Shown piece after piece: positions 44,107-52,201 of a DNA stretch of 64,000 nt (the first letter of the stretch is position 1; each line of letters starts with the position of its first letter). Origin of the DNA: Bog-793 sp963761425. Lineage in GTDB: Bacteria; Actinomycetota; Acidimicrobiia; Acidimicrobiales; Bog-793. The translations under genes and the position numbers were made by a program. The stretch covers positions 682,001 to 746,000 of the forward strand of contig CAVXGQ010000005.1 in assembly GCA_963761425.1 (NCBI GenBank). Reading direction: 5' to 3'. The notes below the pieces were generated by a model that saw only the letters and a list, made by a program, of their open reading frames with translations, was not told where the DNA came from and did not search any database.

Positions 44107-44112
44107 AACTTA
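44107..44112 (-). promoter_or_regulatory. -10 element of bfn, leaderless type
   Basis: On the minus strand TAAGTT is followed after 6 bases by the ATG of bfn. Confidence 0.4.
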
Positions 44113-44703
44113 CTCCCGGGGATCGGGAACCGAAACCGCGCGGGGGGGTCCGAACACCGCCGCTTCGAACACGGCTCGCTGCTCGGAGACGGTCTCCGGG
44201 TCGACGACGTGGATCGACGGCAGGTTGCGGTACCGGTCGGCGAAGTCGAGCCCGTAGCCCACCAGGAAGTCCTCCCCGGTCTCGGTGCCGCAGTACCGGA
44301 GCGGGACCGGGAGGATCCGGCGCCCCGGCCGGTCGAGCAGCGCGCAGACCTCGACGCGGCGGGCCCCGCGGCGCTCGAGGAGGTCGACCACGTAGCGAAT
44401 CGACAGTCCGGTGTCGACGACGTCGGCCGCCACGATGACGTCCTGACCGGAGACGTCCTGGTCGAGGTCTTTCAGGATCCGTACCCGGCGCTCGCCGGCG
44501 ACATACGACGACAAGGCCAGAAAGTCGACCGTGCAGGGCACGCTGATCGCCCGAATCAAATCGGCGACCAGGAAAACGCTCCCTTTCAGCAGCCCGACGA
44601 TCGTCACCCCGTCCGGGTGGTCGTCGGCGATCTCACCGGCGAGCCGGGAGACGATCGCGGCGATCTCTTCGGACGACAGTGCCCCGGTCGGCCCGACGGT
44701 CAT
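44110..44703 (-). CDS. hpt: Hypoxanthine phosphoribosyltransferase
   Basis: Purine salvage enzyme that makes IMP (and GMP) from free base and PRPP. It is 197 residues. LLKGSVFLVADLIRAI (about residues 38-53) and FLALSSYVAGERRVRILKDL match the family, including the flexible-loop Ser-Tyr. The PRPP loop is VIVAADVVDTG (89-99), where the normal acidic pair ED is AD, so one metal-helping Glu is Ala. YGLDFADRYRNLP near residue 163 is the base-binding end. It overlaps the ftsR stop as ATGA. Confidence 0.9.
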   Translation of the reverse strand: MTVGPTGALSSEEIAAIVSRLAGEIADDHPDGVTIVGLLKGSVFLVADLIRAISVPCTVDFLALSSYVAGERRVRILKDLDQDVSGQDVIVAADVVDTGLSIRYVVDLLERRGARRVEVCALLDRPGRRILPVPLRYCGTETGEDFLVGYGLDFADRYRNLPSIHVVDPETVSEQRAVFEAAVFGPPRAVSVPDPRE

Positions 44704-45794
44704 CCCTGGCCAAAGTCATCGAGCGCCACTTTCACGAGCACTTCGTGGAGCGACGCGCCGAGCTCGATGAGCTGTCTCATTTCGGCCAGCGCCCGGCTAC
44801 GGGCCTCCGGATTGCGCTGGAAGAGAAGCGGCGTGACGACCTGCGAGAAAAGGCCCGCCTCGCGCTCGGCGGCGTGCTTGAAGGTGCGCAGGTGCCGGGG
44901 CTCGATACCGAAGTTTCCAAACGCCGCGGCCAGCCGGACGATCTCGAGCGACTCCGGTCGGTAGGCGCGCCCTCCAGCCACCTCGCGACAGGTGATCAGC
45001 CCGTATTCCTCGAGCTCGGCGATCACTCGCCCGTCGACCCCGGCCGCGCCCGCGAGCTCTTCGGCGCTGTAGCCCGTCACCCGGCGGCTGGCGGTAGACG
45101 AACCGCCCCGAGGGGGCCGTCCGCCGCCGCGCCGCGCCGTCGACTTCGTCCCGTCGGACTTGGCCGGCATGCCCCCCGCCGGTGGCGTCGTCCCGGCCCG
45201 GCGGGGACCGGTCGAGCGCCGTCGAGTCCCAGCCGGCGGGCCCTCCACCGCCTCGGACACGCCCGGGGTCTCGGCATCGTCGCTCCCCGTCGGTTTCCCG
45301 GAGCTCTTCTCCAGATCTTCGTTGAGGCGGCGCGCGGGCAGTTCCTCTTCGTCGCGCCCTTGGAAGAACTCGTCGAACTCCCCGACCTCCGGGGAGCTGT
45401 CGGAAGCCGCGGCACGTTCCGGCGGCCGGCCGGCCATGGCCCCGACCAGCTCGGCCGCCTCTCCGGGGGGATCGCCGAAATCCCCATCGAAAAGCGACGG
45501 AGCGATCGGCCCGTTCGCCATACCGCTCACCTGCTCGAGACGCCCCTTGATCACTTTCAAAGGCAGGAAGTGTTCGCGCTGCTCACGCAGGATCCATCGC
45601 AGCCGCTCGACGTCGGCCTCGTAGAACTTGCGGTAGCCCGACGCCGTGCGCTGTGGGTGGATGAGACCGCGACTTTCCAGGAACCGGATCTTGGAGATGG
45701 TGACGTCGGGGAATTCCTCGACCAACAGATCGAGGACCTCGCGGATCGACAAGAAACTGCGCTCCGGGGCACCCTGGCCGGGGTGGGTGGTCAC
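44700..45794 (-). CDS. ftsR: MerR-like regulator FtsR with an enlarged linker
   Basis: A 364-residue regulator whose first 85 residues (SIREVLDLLVEEFPDVTISKI, RFLESRGLIHPQRTASGYRK) match the FtsR family, which controls ftsZ in Corynebacterium. The C-terminal domain (about residues 245-364) ends VLVKVALDDF. Between them lies a Pro/Arg/Ser-rich, probably disordered insert of about 110 residues that makes it longer than mycobacterial relatives (about 250). The GTG start overlaps the FHA stop as GTGA. It follows gcvH and the FHA gene, as in mycobacteria. Confidence 0.82.
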   Translation of the reverse strand: MTTHPGQGAPERSFLSIREVLDLLVEEFPDVTISKIRFLESRGLIHPQRTASGYRKFYEADVERLRWILREQREHFLPLKVIKGRLEQVSGMANGPIAPSLFDGDFGDPPGEAAELVGAMAGRPPERAAASDSSPEVGEFDEFFQGRDEEELPARRLNEDLEKSSGKPTGSDDAETPGVSEAVEGPPAGTRRRSTGPRRAGTTPPAGGMPAKSDGTKSTARRGGGRPPRGGSSTASRRVTGYSAEELAGAAGVDGRVIAELEEYGLITCREVAGGRAYRPESLEIVRLAAAFGNFGIEPRHLRTFKHAAEREAGLFSQVVTPLLFQRNPEARSRALAEMRQLIELGASLHEVLVKVALDDFGQG

Positions 45795-46261
45795 GATGAC
45801 CGCGCCGCGAGGAAGACAAGCTTGAACTTGCCGATCTGCACCTCGTCGCCACTCGACAACGGCACTTCCTCGATCCGTTCCCGGTTGACGTAGGTACCGT
45901 TCAACGAACCGACATCTCGCACGACGTAGCCGGACGACGACCGGAGGAACTCGGCATGGCGGCGGGACACCGTGATGTCATCGAGGAAAATGTCGCTGTC
46001 GGGGTGGCGTCCGACCCGCGTGAGCTCGTTGTCGAGCACGAATTTGGCGCCGCTTTCCGGTCCTCGTTTCACCACCAGCACACCAGTTCCGGCGGCGAGC
46101 TCGCCGACCTCGATACCGAACTCTTCTTCGCCCAGTTCCCCGGTCGATTCCTCGGGAACGAAGGAAACCGTCGTGTCCGTGTTCGGGGCGAGCGCGACGC
46201 CGCACGATGAACAGAAGTTCACGCCGGGCGGATTGCGGTGTCCACAGTTGTGACAGAACAC
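45791..46261 (-). CDS. Zinc-ribbon plus FHA-domain protein (GarA-like position)
   Basis: A 156-residue protein. The N-terminus FCHNCGHRNPPGVNFCSSCG is a zinc ribbon with two CxxC pairs. A TTVSF stretch near residue 30 recalls the phosphorylated Thr pair of GarA. The C-terminal FHA domain (about residues 60-150) has VGRHPDSDIFL, SRRHAEF and LNGTYVNRERI, the phosphothreonine-binding loops. GarA controls 2-oxoglutarate use in mycobacteria; a similar role is inferred from position. The GTG start is set by TACCGT 7 bases upstream. Confidence 0.85.
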   Translation of the reverse strand: MFCHNCGHRNPPGVNFCSSCGVALAPNTDTTVSFVPEESTGELGEEEFGIEVGELAAGTGVLVVKRGPESGAKFVLDNELTRVGRHPDSDIFLDDITVSRRHAEFLRSSSGYVVRDVGSLNGTYVNRERIEEVPLSSGDEVQIGKFKLVFLAARSS

Positions 46262-46268
46262 CTCATTC

Positions 46269-46274
46269 ACGGTA
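46269..46274 (-). promoter_or_regulatory. -10 element of the FHA gene, leaderless type
   Basis: On the minus strand TACCGT is followed after 7 bases by the GTG at 46261. The alternative GTG at 46270 would overlap the element. Confidence 0.4.
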
Positions 46275-46322
46275 GCCGCTCGCGGACTGTTTCGCCCTAG
46301 GACCAAACCGGGCCGAGCAGGC

Positions 46323-46703
46323 TCACTCGGCGATCAGCGCTTGGTACTTCTCGGCACTGAGCAGGGACTCCGTCTCCTCGGCCGCGGAGGAAGCGATCAC
46401 ACAGAACCACCCGTCGCCGTAGGGGTCCTCGTTCACCCGCTGGGGCGAGTCCGACAGATCATCGTTCACCGCCACCACCTCACCCGAGACCGGCGCGTAG
46501 ACCTCGGATACCGACTTCGTCGATTCGACCTCACCGAGGGTGTCTCCTCGAGCGACCGAGGTGCCAACCGTGGGGAGCCCCACGTAGACGACGTCTCCGA
46601 GAGCGTCCTGCGCAAAATCGGTGATCCCGACGCGTACGTTGCCGTCTTCTAGCAGTACCCACTCGTGGTCGGGGGTGTAACGGAGCTCATCTGGGATGTT
46701 CAC
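46323..46703 (-). CDS. gcvH: Glycine cleavage system H protein
   Basis: Lipoyl carrier protein that shuttles the aminomethyl group between GcvP, GcvT and the L protein. It is 126 residues. YTPDHEWV (about residues 9-16) and the lipoylation site K63 in GEVESTKSVSEVYAPVSG are present. NEDPYGDGWFCVI is the conserved tail. The GTG start lies 8 bases after a TACGAT element. It is separated from gcvT-gcvPAB by about 4 kb of unrelated genes on the same strand. Confidence 0.95.
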   Translation of the reverse strand: MNIPDELRYTPDHEWVLLEDGNVRVGITDFAQDALGDVVYVGLPTVGTSVARGDTLGEVESTKSVSEVYAPVSGEVVAVNDDLSDSPQRVNEDPYGDGWFCVIASSAAEETESLLSAEKYQALIAE

Positions 46704-46711
46704 GGACGGCC

Positions 46712-46717
46712 ATCGTA
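46712..46717 (-). promoter_or_regulatory. -10 element of gcvH, leaderless type
   Basis: On the minus strand TACGAT is followed after 8 bases by the GTG start of gcvH. It lies between gcvH and the end of the upstream gene. Confidence 0.4.
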
Positions 46718-46732
46718 GCGAGCGTGGGCAGT

Positions 46733-49227
46733 TCAGACCTCCTGCAGGATTTGCCGGATTTCGGAGGCGGCGGCCCGGGCGCGAGCCGCCGAGGCGGCCT
46801 CATCGTCGGCCTCCGCGAAGATGTGCGTCGACGGCTCCTCGGTGTCCGGCACGACGAGCGTCCACCCCGTAGCGTCGATGACCTTCACACCGTCGATGAG
46901 GACAACCTCGTCCGAGCGGGCCCGCTCCAAGAACCCACGCATCACCGCACCCCTCTGGTCGAGAGGCGTCAGCACTTGTTCGTGCACGACACAGGCCGGC
47001 GGGAGGCCCGAGCGGAGCTGCGAGAGACGCCGTCCGCTCGCCGCGAGCATCGCGAGCACGTGGACTAGGGTCGCCACCGCGTCGTAAGCCGGCAGGAAAC
47101 CGGGGATGGCAAAGCCTCCCTCGGTGCTGGCGGCGAGCGCCGCGCCGCTCGCCAGCGCCACCTCCATCAGGTTCGCGGTGCCGATCTGGGTCCAAACGAC
47201 CTCCGCCCCGAGCTCCGCCAGCACCTCGTTCAGGCGCCATGTCGCGCTCGACGGGCACCGCGACCCGGGCTTCGGGAATCGTCTCGGCGACCAGCCGGCT
47301 CAGTGTCAACAGCGCGTCGCCGTCGGTGAGCACGATACCGGTGTCGTCAACCAAGGTGAGCTGCTCCCCATCCGAAGCGATCACCGCACCAAGATGCGCT
47401 CCCGAGGAACGGACGAGCTCGGAAAGACGCTTCGCGCTCGGCGACCCGGTCGAAACCGACCATGCCGACCGTAGAGACCAGCGGGTTGACCACCAACACG
47501 TCAGCACCAAGTTTTGCGAGCACACTCGGCATCACGAGGCTGGCAGTGCCATACGCGTAGTCGAGCACCAGTTTGAAGTGCGCCTCGTGAAGAGAATCGA
47601 GATCGACGCTCGAGATCAGCGCGGCCGTGTACAGCTCGACCGTGCGCGCCGGGTAATCCACGTCGCCGATCTCCTCGGCAAGTACCCGCCGGAGATCTTC
47701 GCGGTAGAAGAGACGCTCGATCCTCCTCTGGGTCGGCTCGTCGACGTCCACGCCGTCGGCATCGAGGAAACGGATCACCACCGACTGCGGATCGTCCCGG
47801 TCGAGGCCAACGGTGACACCCCCCTGGTTGGGTCCGGACCGGATGTGGAACCGCGTCAGCGGCAGTGTGGCGGCTTCCAGGTCCTCGACGTGAAGTCCCG
47901 CCGCGTTGAGGCCGACCAGGACGGCGCGCTTCAGCATCCGTGCCGAGCGCGAAGAGTCCCGCGAGGTCGTCACCGTCGCACCCCTCGGCAGGGTCGCGGC
48001 ATAGGCCATCGCGACCCGGGTCGTGAACTCGGGCGAGAGGTCGACGTTGGCCAGACCCGCGACCCCCCGTCGGCCGAACAGCGCCCGCGCGCCGCGTGTC
48101 TCCCAGATGATCGAGCTCGTCACCGTGGCGTTCGACTCCACGATCTTGTGCGGATAGACCTTCACGCCAGCTGTGATCACCGCGTGACGGCCGACGCGGC
48201 AGTGGTCACCGAGAACCGCCCCCTCACCAAGGTTGACTCCCTGGCGCAGTTCGCACGACCGGCCGACAACGGAACTGCGTGCCGCCACTCCGGCCCCGAT
48301 ATAGCAGTTGTCGTGCACGACACTGCGCTCAATCACTGCGCCTTCTCCGACGCGCACGTTGGCCCCGAGCACCGTGTAGGCACCAATGGAGGCGGAGGGC
48401 CCGATGCGGCAGTTGTCGCCGATCAGGGCGGGGGCCTCAAGCGTCGCCGACGGGTCGATCTCGGCGCCCTCGCCAACCCAGACTCCGTCGCGTAACGGAA
48501 AGGCGTCGATTCCGACCGCGACCGTGCCGTCGAGGATGTCCTTGTGCGCCTGCAGGTAGGCCTCCAGCGTGCCGACGTCCTCCCAGTAGCGCTCGGTCGT
48601 GAACCCGTAGAGGGGGTGGCCCATTTCGAGGAGTCCAGGGAAGAGCTCCGAGGAGAAATCGACGGGATGGTCCGGCGCGATGTGGTCGAGCACCACCGGG
48701 TCGAGCACGTAAATGCCGGTGTTGATCCGGTCGGAGAAGACCTGACCCCAGGTCGGCTTCTCCAAGAACCGCTCGATCCTGCTCTCGTCGTCAGTGATGA
48801 CGATTCCGAAATCGAGAGGGTTCTCCATCGGCTTCAGCGCCAGCGTGACGGCAGCCCCGGCGCGGTCGTGGAAACGGACGAGCTCGCCGAGATCGATGTC
48901 GGTGAGCACATCGCCAGATATCACGAGGAAACGCTCGTCGAGATGTTCCCGGGCGTTCAGAACCGAACCGGCCGTGCCGAGAGGTATCTCCTCCGTCGCG
49001 TAGTCGATCCGTACCCCGAATTCCGAACCGTCACCGAAGTACGTGCGGATCGTATTGGCGAGGAACGCCACGGTGATGATGATCTCGTCGAACCCGTGCT
49101 GCCGGAGCAACGAGATGATGTGCGCCACCATCGGCTGGTTGGCCATCGGCAGCATCGGTTTCGGCTGGCTCGTCGTGAGCGGCCGCAATCGGGTGCCCTC
49201 GCCGCCCGCCATGATGACCGCCTTCAT
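46733..49227 (-). CDS. Fused sugar-1-phosphate nucleotidyltransferase / phosphohexomutase-like protein, two apparent indels
   Basis: A protein of about 830 residues joining an NDP-sugar pyrophosphorylase (MKAVIMAGGEGTRLRPLT at the N-terminus), a left-handed helix of hexapeptide repeats (about residues 240-350), and a phosphomannomutase/phosphoglucomutase-like region to the C-terminus. It probably makes GDP-mannose or a related nucleotide sugar. The mutase part is read in three frames: one extra base near 47437 (after GFDRVAE) and one near 47237 (before RLNEVLAELG). Removing both restores one frame. The mutase region lacks an obvious catalytic TSRDSS-type phosphoserine except TTSRDSSRSARM near residue 400, which fits. 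Confidence 0.83.
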
Positions 49228-49270
49228 CGTGGCGGCCTCGGCGACCAACCGGCCTCCGGAAAGTAGATGG

Positions 49271-49912
49271 TCACGTCGCGGACCCGGCCAAGCCCCGCCG
49301 GCCCGCCACCAGCGCCCGGTGCGCTCGCGGCACGTAGGTGATCATCGCGAAGATCGAGAACGCCAGGGCTGGAGCGACGATCGCCCACGCGGCGATCTCC
49401 ACGGCCTGAGTCCAGCCCCCCGGCCCGTGGGCCAACACAAAAAGCGGCAGGGCGCACATCAAGCCGAACGTCCCCGCCTTACCGGTCCAGCTGACATCGA
49501 TCCGCGCCGCACCGAAAACCGCGAGGACGAGAACCGTGCCTCCCACCAGGGCTTCACGCCCGAGGACGACGACGGCCAGCCAGACCGGCACCGCGCCAAA
49601 GACGACGATCGAGATCATCGCGGCGATGAGCACGACACGATCCACCGCCGGATCGATGATCTTGCCGAGCGTGGTTACCTGATCACAGTGACGGGCGATA
49701 TAGCCATCGAGAAAGTCGGTGATCCCCATCAGCCCGAGCAGAAAGAAGGCCACGACCCGCGCGTGCAGCGGGAAGAGTGCCGCGAGAAAGCCTCCCAACA
49801 CCCCGAGCCGCGAGAGGGTAATGGCATTCGGAAGAGTCCAGACCCGGGCCAGCTGCGCCGCCTCGTCACCGCCCGACACCACGCCTGTCGACTGCTCGTA
49901 GGTCGAAGCCAC
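49271..49912 (-). CDS. CDP-alcohol phosphatidyltransferase
   Basis: A 213-residue integral membrane enzyme that swaps CMP of a CDP-alcohol for another alcohol in phospholipid synthesis. The catalytic motif is complete: DFLDGYIAR, then eight residues, then GKIIDPAVD (about residues 66-92). At least five hydrophobic helices follow. Phosphatidylglycerophosphate synthase or an inositol-phosphate-type synthase is possible; the acceptor is not clear by eye. The GTG start is 6 bases after TAGACT. Confidence 0.88.
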   Translation of the reverse strand: MASTYEQSTGVVSGGDEAAQLARVWTLPNAITLSRLGVLGGFLAALFPLHARVVAFFLLGLMGITDFLDGYIARHCDQVTTLGKIIDPAVDRVVLIAAMISIVVFGAVPVWLAVVVLGREALVGGTVLVLAVFGAARIDVSWTGKAGTFGLMCALPLFVLAHGPGGWTQAVEIAAWAIVAPALAFSIFAMITYVPRAHRALVAGRRGLAGSAT

Positions 49913-49918
49913 CGCTGC

Positions 49919-49946
49919 AGTCTAGAGACGACGGTGACACTGCCAA
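49919..49946 (-). promoter_or_regulatory. Promoter of the CDP-alcohol phosphatidyltransferase, leaderless type
   Basis: On the minus strand TTGGCA, a 16-base spacer and TAGACT (49924-49919) are followed after 6 bases by the GTG start. It is the only leaderless-type site here with a good -35. Confidence 0.5.
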
Positions 49947-50013
49947 GACGCCCCCGAGCGGTGACCAATCCCGTCATCTAGCTTTCTGCCCGGTCTGTGA
50001 CCCGACACGGACA

Positions 50014-50047
50014 ATGCCGACAGGCGACGCTTCACTTGGCAAACCGT
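50014..50047 (+). repeat. Left inverted repeat of the IS1595-family element
   Basis: The 34 bases starting ATGCCGACAGGCG and ending CAAACCGT match the reverse complement of 52064-52097 at 28 positions. Confidence 0.75.
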
Positions 50048-50109
50048 CCATGACCGCCTAGCGTCGCGGTGGCGTCGTCCGACGAGGTTCATCGACCTCG
50101 CCAATTACG

Positions 50110-50601
50110 GTGCGGACGGAGGCGGGGACCTTGGAGCAGCCCTACGAGCGGCTTACGCCGCTGTTGAGCGAGCTAGTCAACAGCGCCCTAAACCGTGGCG
50201 ACTTCACCGAGGAGAACTTCGTGACGACCTGTACTGGGTGCCACCTGAGCCAGCGATTGACGGAGACACTTCCGCCGAGTCGCTCGGAGCACTTCACCGA
50301 GTACATCTGTCGCAATCGCTGCGGGATCGTTTTGCAGCTCCGTACCGAAGGCATGCCGCCAAAGCCAGGGCCGCCGCCTGGGTACGTGCTCGGAACCGTG
50401 AGATTGCGCAATCCAGAGGAGGTCCAGGTGTACGACCCGACAACCGGAGAACTGGCGTCCACGATTCGGAAGATGATCGTTCCGCACGACCCGATACCCG
50501 CCGAGCGCGACGAACTGATCAAAGCTCCCGATGGCGTCGGATTCGAGGAAGCGGTGAAGCGAGTACTCGACTCGCCTCGCGAGGACAGAGCTTCAGACTG
50601 A
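50110..50601 (+). CDS. IS passenger protein 1, Cys-containing hypothetical
   Basis: A 163-residue soluble protein. An N-terminal helix (ERLTPLLSELVNSALNRG) precedes two cysteine pairs, CTGC (about residues 41-44) and CRNRC (about 67-71), that could bind zinc. A Pro-rich turn and strand-rich segment (GYVLGTVRLRNPEEVQVYDP) follow. The GTG start has no strong ribosome binding site. It lies inside the IS1595-family repeats and ends one base before the next gene. No family is recognised and no role in transposition is visible. Confidence 0.6.
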   Translation: MRTEAGTLEQPYERLTPLLSELVNSALNRGDFTEENFVTTCTGCHLSQRLTETLPPSRSEHFTEYICRNRCGIVLQLRTEGMPPKPGPPPGYVLGTVRLRNPEEVQVYDPTTGELASTIRKMIVPHDPIPAERDELIKAPDGVGFEEAVKRVLDSPREDRASD

Positions 50602-50602
50602 T

Positions 50603-51127
50603 ATGTCAGCGGTGTGGGTTGCCCTCGCAGCCATTGGGGCACTCGCGACCGCTCTCATCACTCTTGGCATCTTGGGGGTCGAGTTGACCGCCAACCTTCA
50701 CGATCGCGCCATGAGCGGAACCCGGCGTCCGATCATCGCAAAGCGGGCCACGCAGAGTCTTGGATGGATTGATTTCAATCCGACAATTCTGGCCGACTGG
50801 GATCGCGCCGATCTCAGATGGGTGTCTGTCCGGCTAGTGAACAGAGCGCGGTTTCCGATCGCCATCGCCCCGGCACCTATCGCCCGGCTCGGAGTTTTTC
50901 GTCGCATCGTTGAAGTGGGGTCGAAAGTTGCCACCGTTCCTCCCGACGATCCTCAGACGGTGATCTTGATTCTGAATCGGCCCGGAGGATGGGGCAAGCA
51001 GGAAACATGTCTACTGAGTTTCCGATGGGAGGGGGCCGGAGAGAAAATCCCATTTCGTAGGCGCGTCCACCTGAGACCCGTCCCTCCCGTTGATGGATCA
51101 CCTCTCAGCGCGTCACCTGCCCCATGA
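50603..51127 (+). CDS. IS passenger protein 2, single-pass membrane hypothetical
   Basis: A 174-residue protein with an N-terminal hydrophobic helix (about residues 4-27) and a following beta-rich domain with strands such as WVSVRLVNRARFPIAIAPAP and TVILILNRPGGW. It could be anchored facing either side. It starts one base after passenger protein 1 and its last 23 bases overlap the convergent transposase gene. No family is recognised. Confidence 0.6.
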   Translation: MSAVWVALAAIGALATALITLGILGVELTANLHDRAMSGTRRPIIAKRATQSLGWIDFNPTILADWDRADLRWVSVRLVNRARFPIAIAPAPIARLGVFRRIVEVGSKVATVPPDDPQTVILILNRPGGWGKQETCLLSFRWEGAGEKIPFRRRVHLRPVPPVDGSPLSASPAP

Positions 51128-52040
51128 AGCGGTCCATGCGTGCCGTGTCGGTCATTTCTCGGGTCGAGTACCGGAAGTCAAACTCGGCCAAGTACCGCGG
51201 CAAATGCTCGCGGGAGATGTGATGGTGCGTCCCATCGAGCGATCGTTTCAACTGCGAGAAGTAGTTCTCGGCCTTATTGGTCCCGTGGCTCTTTTCAGTA
51301 ACGTATTGCCCGGCCTTGTGATCGACCTGGAAGTGTCCGGCCATCGTTGCGCCAATCGGGCCGTACGACGGGTAGGTATCGGTGTGCATGGTCGCTTCGG
51401 CCATCGCCACGCTCTGTGCTATCGCCGCGCCGAGAGTGCCGCCGGTGATGTTTGCGACTACGCGAGATCGAGCGATCCCTTCCTCGACCCCAATTACCGA
51501 GAGAACCGGCGTCTTGTCTGTGCCGCGCCCAAACTTCCGCGGTCCCTTCGTCGCCGCGTGACGATTCTCCGGGTTGCCGCCGATGTATGTCTCATCGACC
51601 ACGACGTTGCCGATGAACAGCGCACCGTCTCGCTCGCTCATCGCGTCGCGGATGCGGTGAAGCAACGTCCAGGCCGTCTTGGGGTGAAGGTCGTAGCGCC
51701 GCTCAATCTCACGTGCAGCGATCCCGTTCTTGTTGCTCACCATCTCGAAGATGACGAACAGCCAAGTGCGCAACGGTACGTGCGAACCATGCATGACCGT
51801 GCCGGTGATGACCGAGAACTGCTTCTGACACGTTCGGCACTTCCACACACGGCGCTCGGATTGTGTGCCCCTGGTCGTCTCACGGCTAGCGCCGTTGGTG
51901 GGGGTCAGGTAGCGGTGATCGGCAAGCGATCCACAGTGCGGGCAGACCGGGCGACCGTGCCAGCGCAGCTCTTCCATGAACTCATACGCAGCGGCTTCGT
52001 TCGGTATCCGAGCTGCAAGACGAGGGAGGCTTAGTTCCAT
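51105..52040 (-). CDS. IS1595-family transposase
   Basis: A 311-residue DDE-type transposase. A zinc ribbon (CPHCG and CRTCQ, about residues 34-70) precedes a helix-turn-helix region (TGTVMHGSHVPLRTWLF). The catalytic domain has VVDETYIGGNPENRH (first Asp), HTDTYPSY (second Asp) and KAENYFSQLKRSL (third position, Asn in this family). The length is typical for the family and the frame is intact, so the element may be active. The ATG is preceded by a TTGACA-type promoter inside the right end. Confidence 0.93.
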   Translation of the reverse strand: MELSLPRLAARIPNEAAAYEFMEELRWHGRPVCPHCGSLADHRYLTPTNGASRETTRGTQSERRVWKCRTCQKQFSVITGTVMHGSHVPLRTWLFVIFEMVSNKNGIAAREIERRYDLHPKTAWTLLHRIRDAMSERDGALFIGNVVVDETYIGGNPENRHAATKGPRKFGRGTDKTPVLSVIGVEEGIARSRVVANITGGTLGAAIAQSVAMAEATMHTDTYPSYGPIGATMAGHFQVDHKAGQYVTEKSHGTNKAENYFSQLKRSLDGTHHHISREHLPRYLAEFDFRYSTREMTDTARMDRFMGQVTR

Positions 52041-52044
52041 GCCT

Positions 52045-52075
52045 ACATCATGCGCTCACCCACACGGTTTGTCAA
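52045..52075 (-). promoter_or_regulatory. Possible transposase promoter in the right end
   Basis: On the minus strand TTGACA (52075-52070) lies inside the right inverted repeat. A TGATGT-like -10 (52050-52045) follows after a 19-base spacer. The spacer is long, so confidence is low. Confidence 0.3.
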
Positions 52076-52097
52076 GTGAGACATCGCCTGCCGACAT
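52064..52097 (-). repeat. Right inverted repeat of the IS1595-family element
   Basis: Reverse complement starts ATGTCGGCAGGCG and ends CAAACCGT. It pairs with 50014-50047 at 28 of 34 positions. Confidence 0.75.
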
Positions 52098-52201
52098 ATG
52101 ACCCGACCTCGGCATCAGCCCATCTGACGCCGACCCTCCAAGGCATCGCGAAGAAAACCCGCCGAGCGGGCCGCTCCCGCTGGTCTCGCAGGCACCGCTT
52201 C

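Larger units (their letters stand above)
50007..52099. mobile_element. IS1595-family element with two passenger genes
   Basis: An element of about 2.1 kb is bounded by two 34-base imperfect inverted repeats (28 of 34 positions pair and all six differences are transitions). Inside are a minus-strand IS1595-type transposase and two plus-strand genes that converge on it. An 8-base direct repeat, GACCCGAC, occurs at 49999-50006 and 52100-52107, which would fit a target duplication. However, the left repeat lies 7 bases and the right one 2 bases from the inverted repeats, so exact ends are uncertain. Confidence 0.7.
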
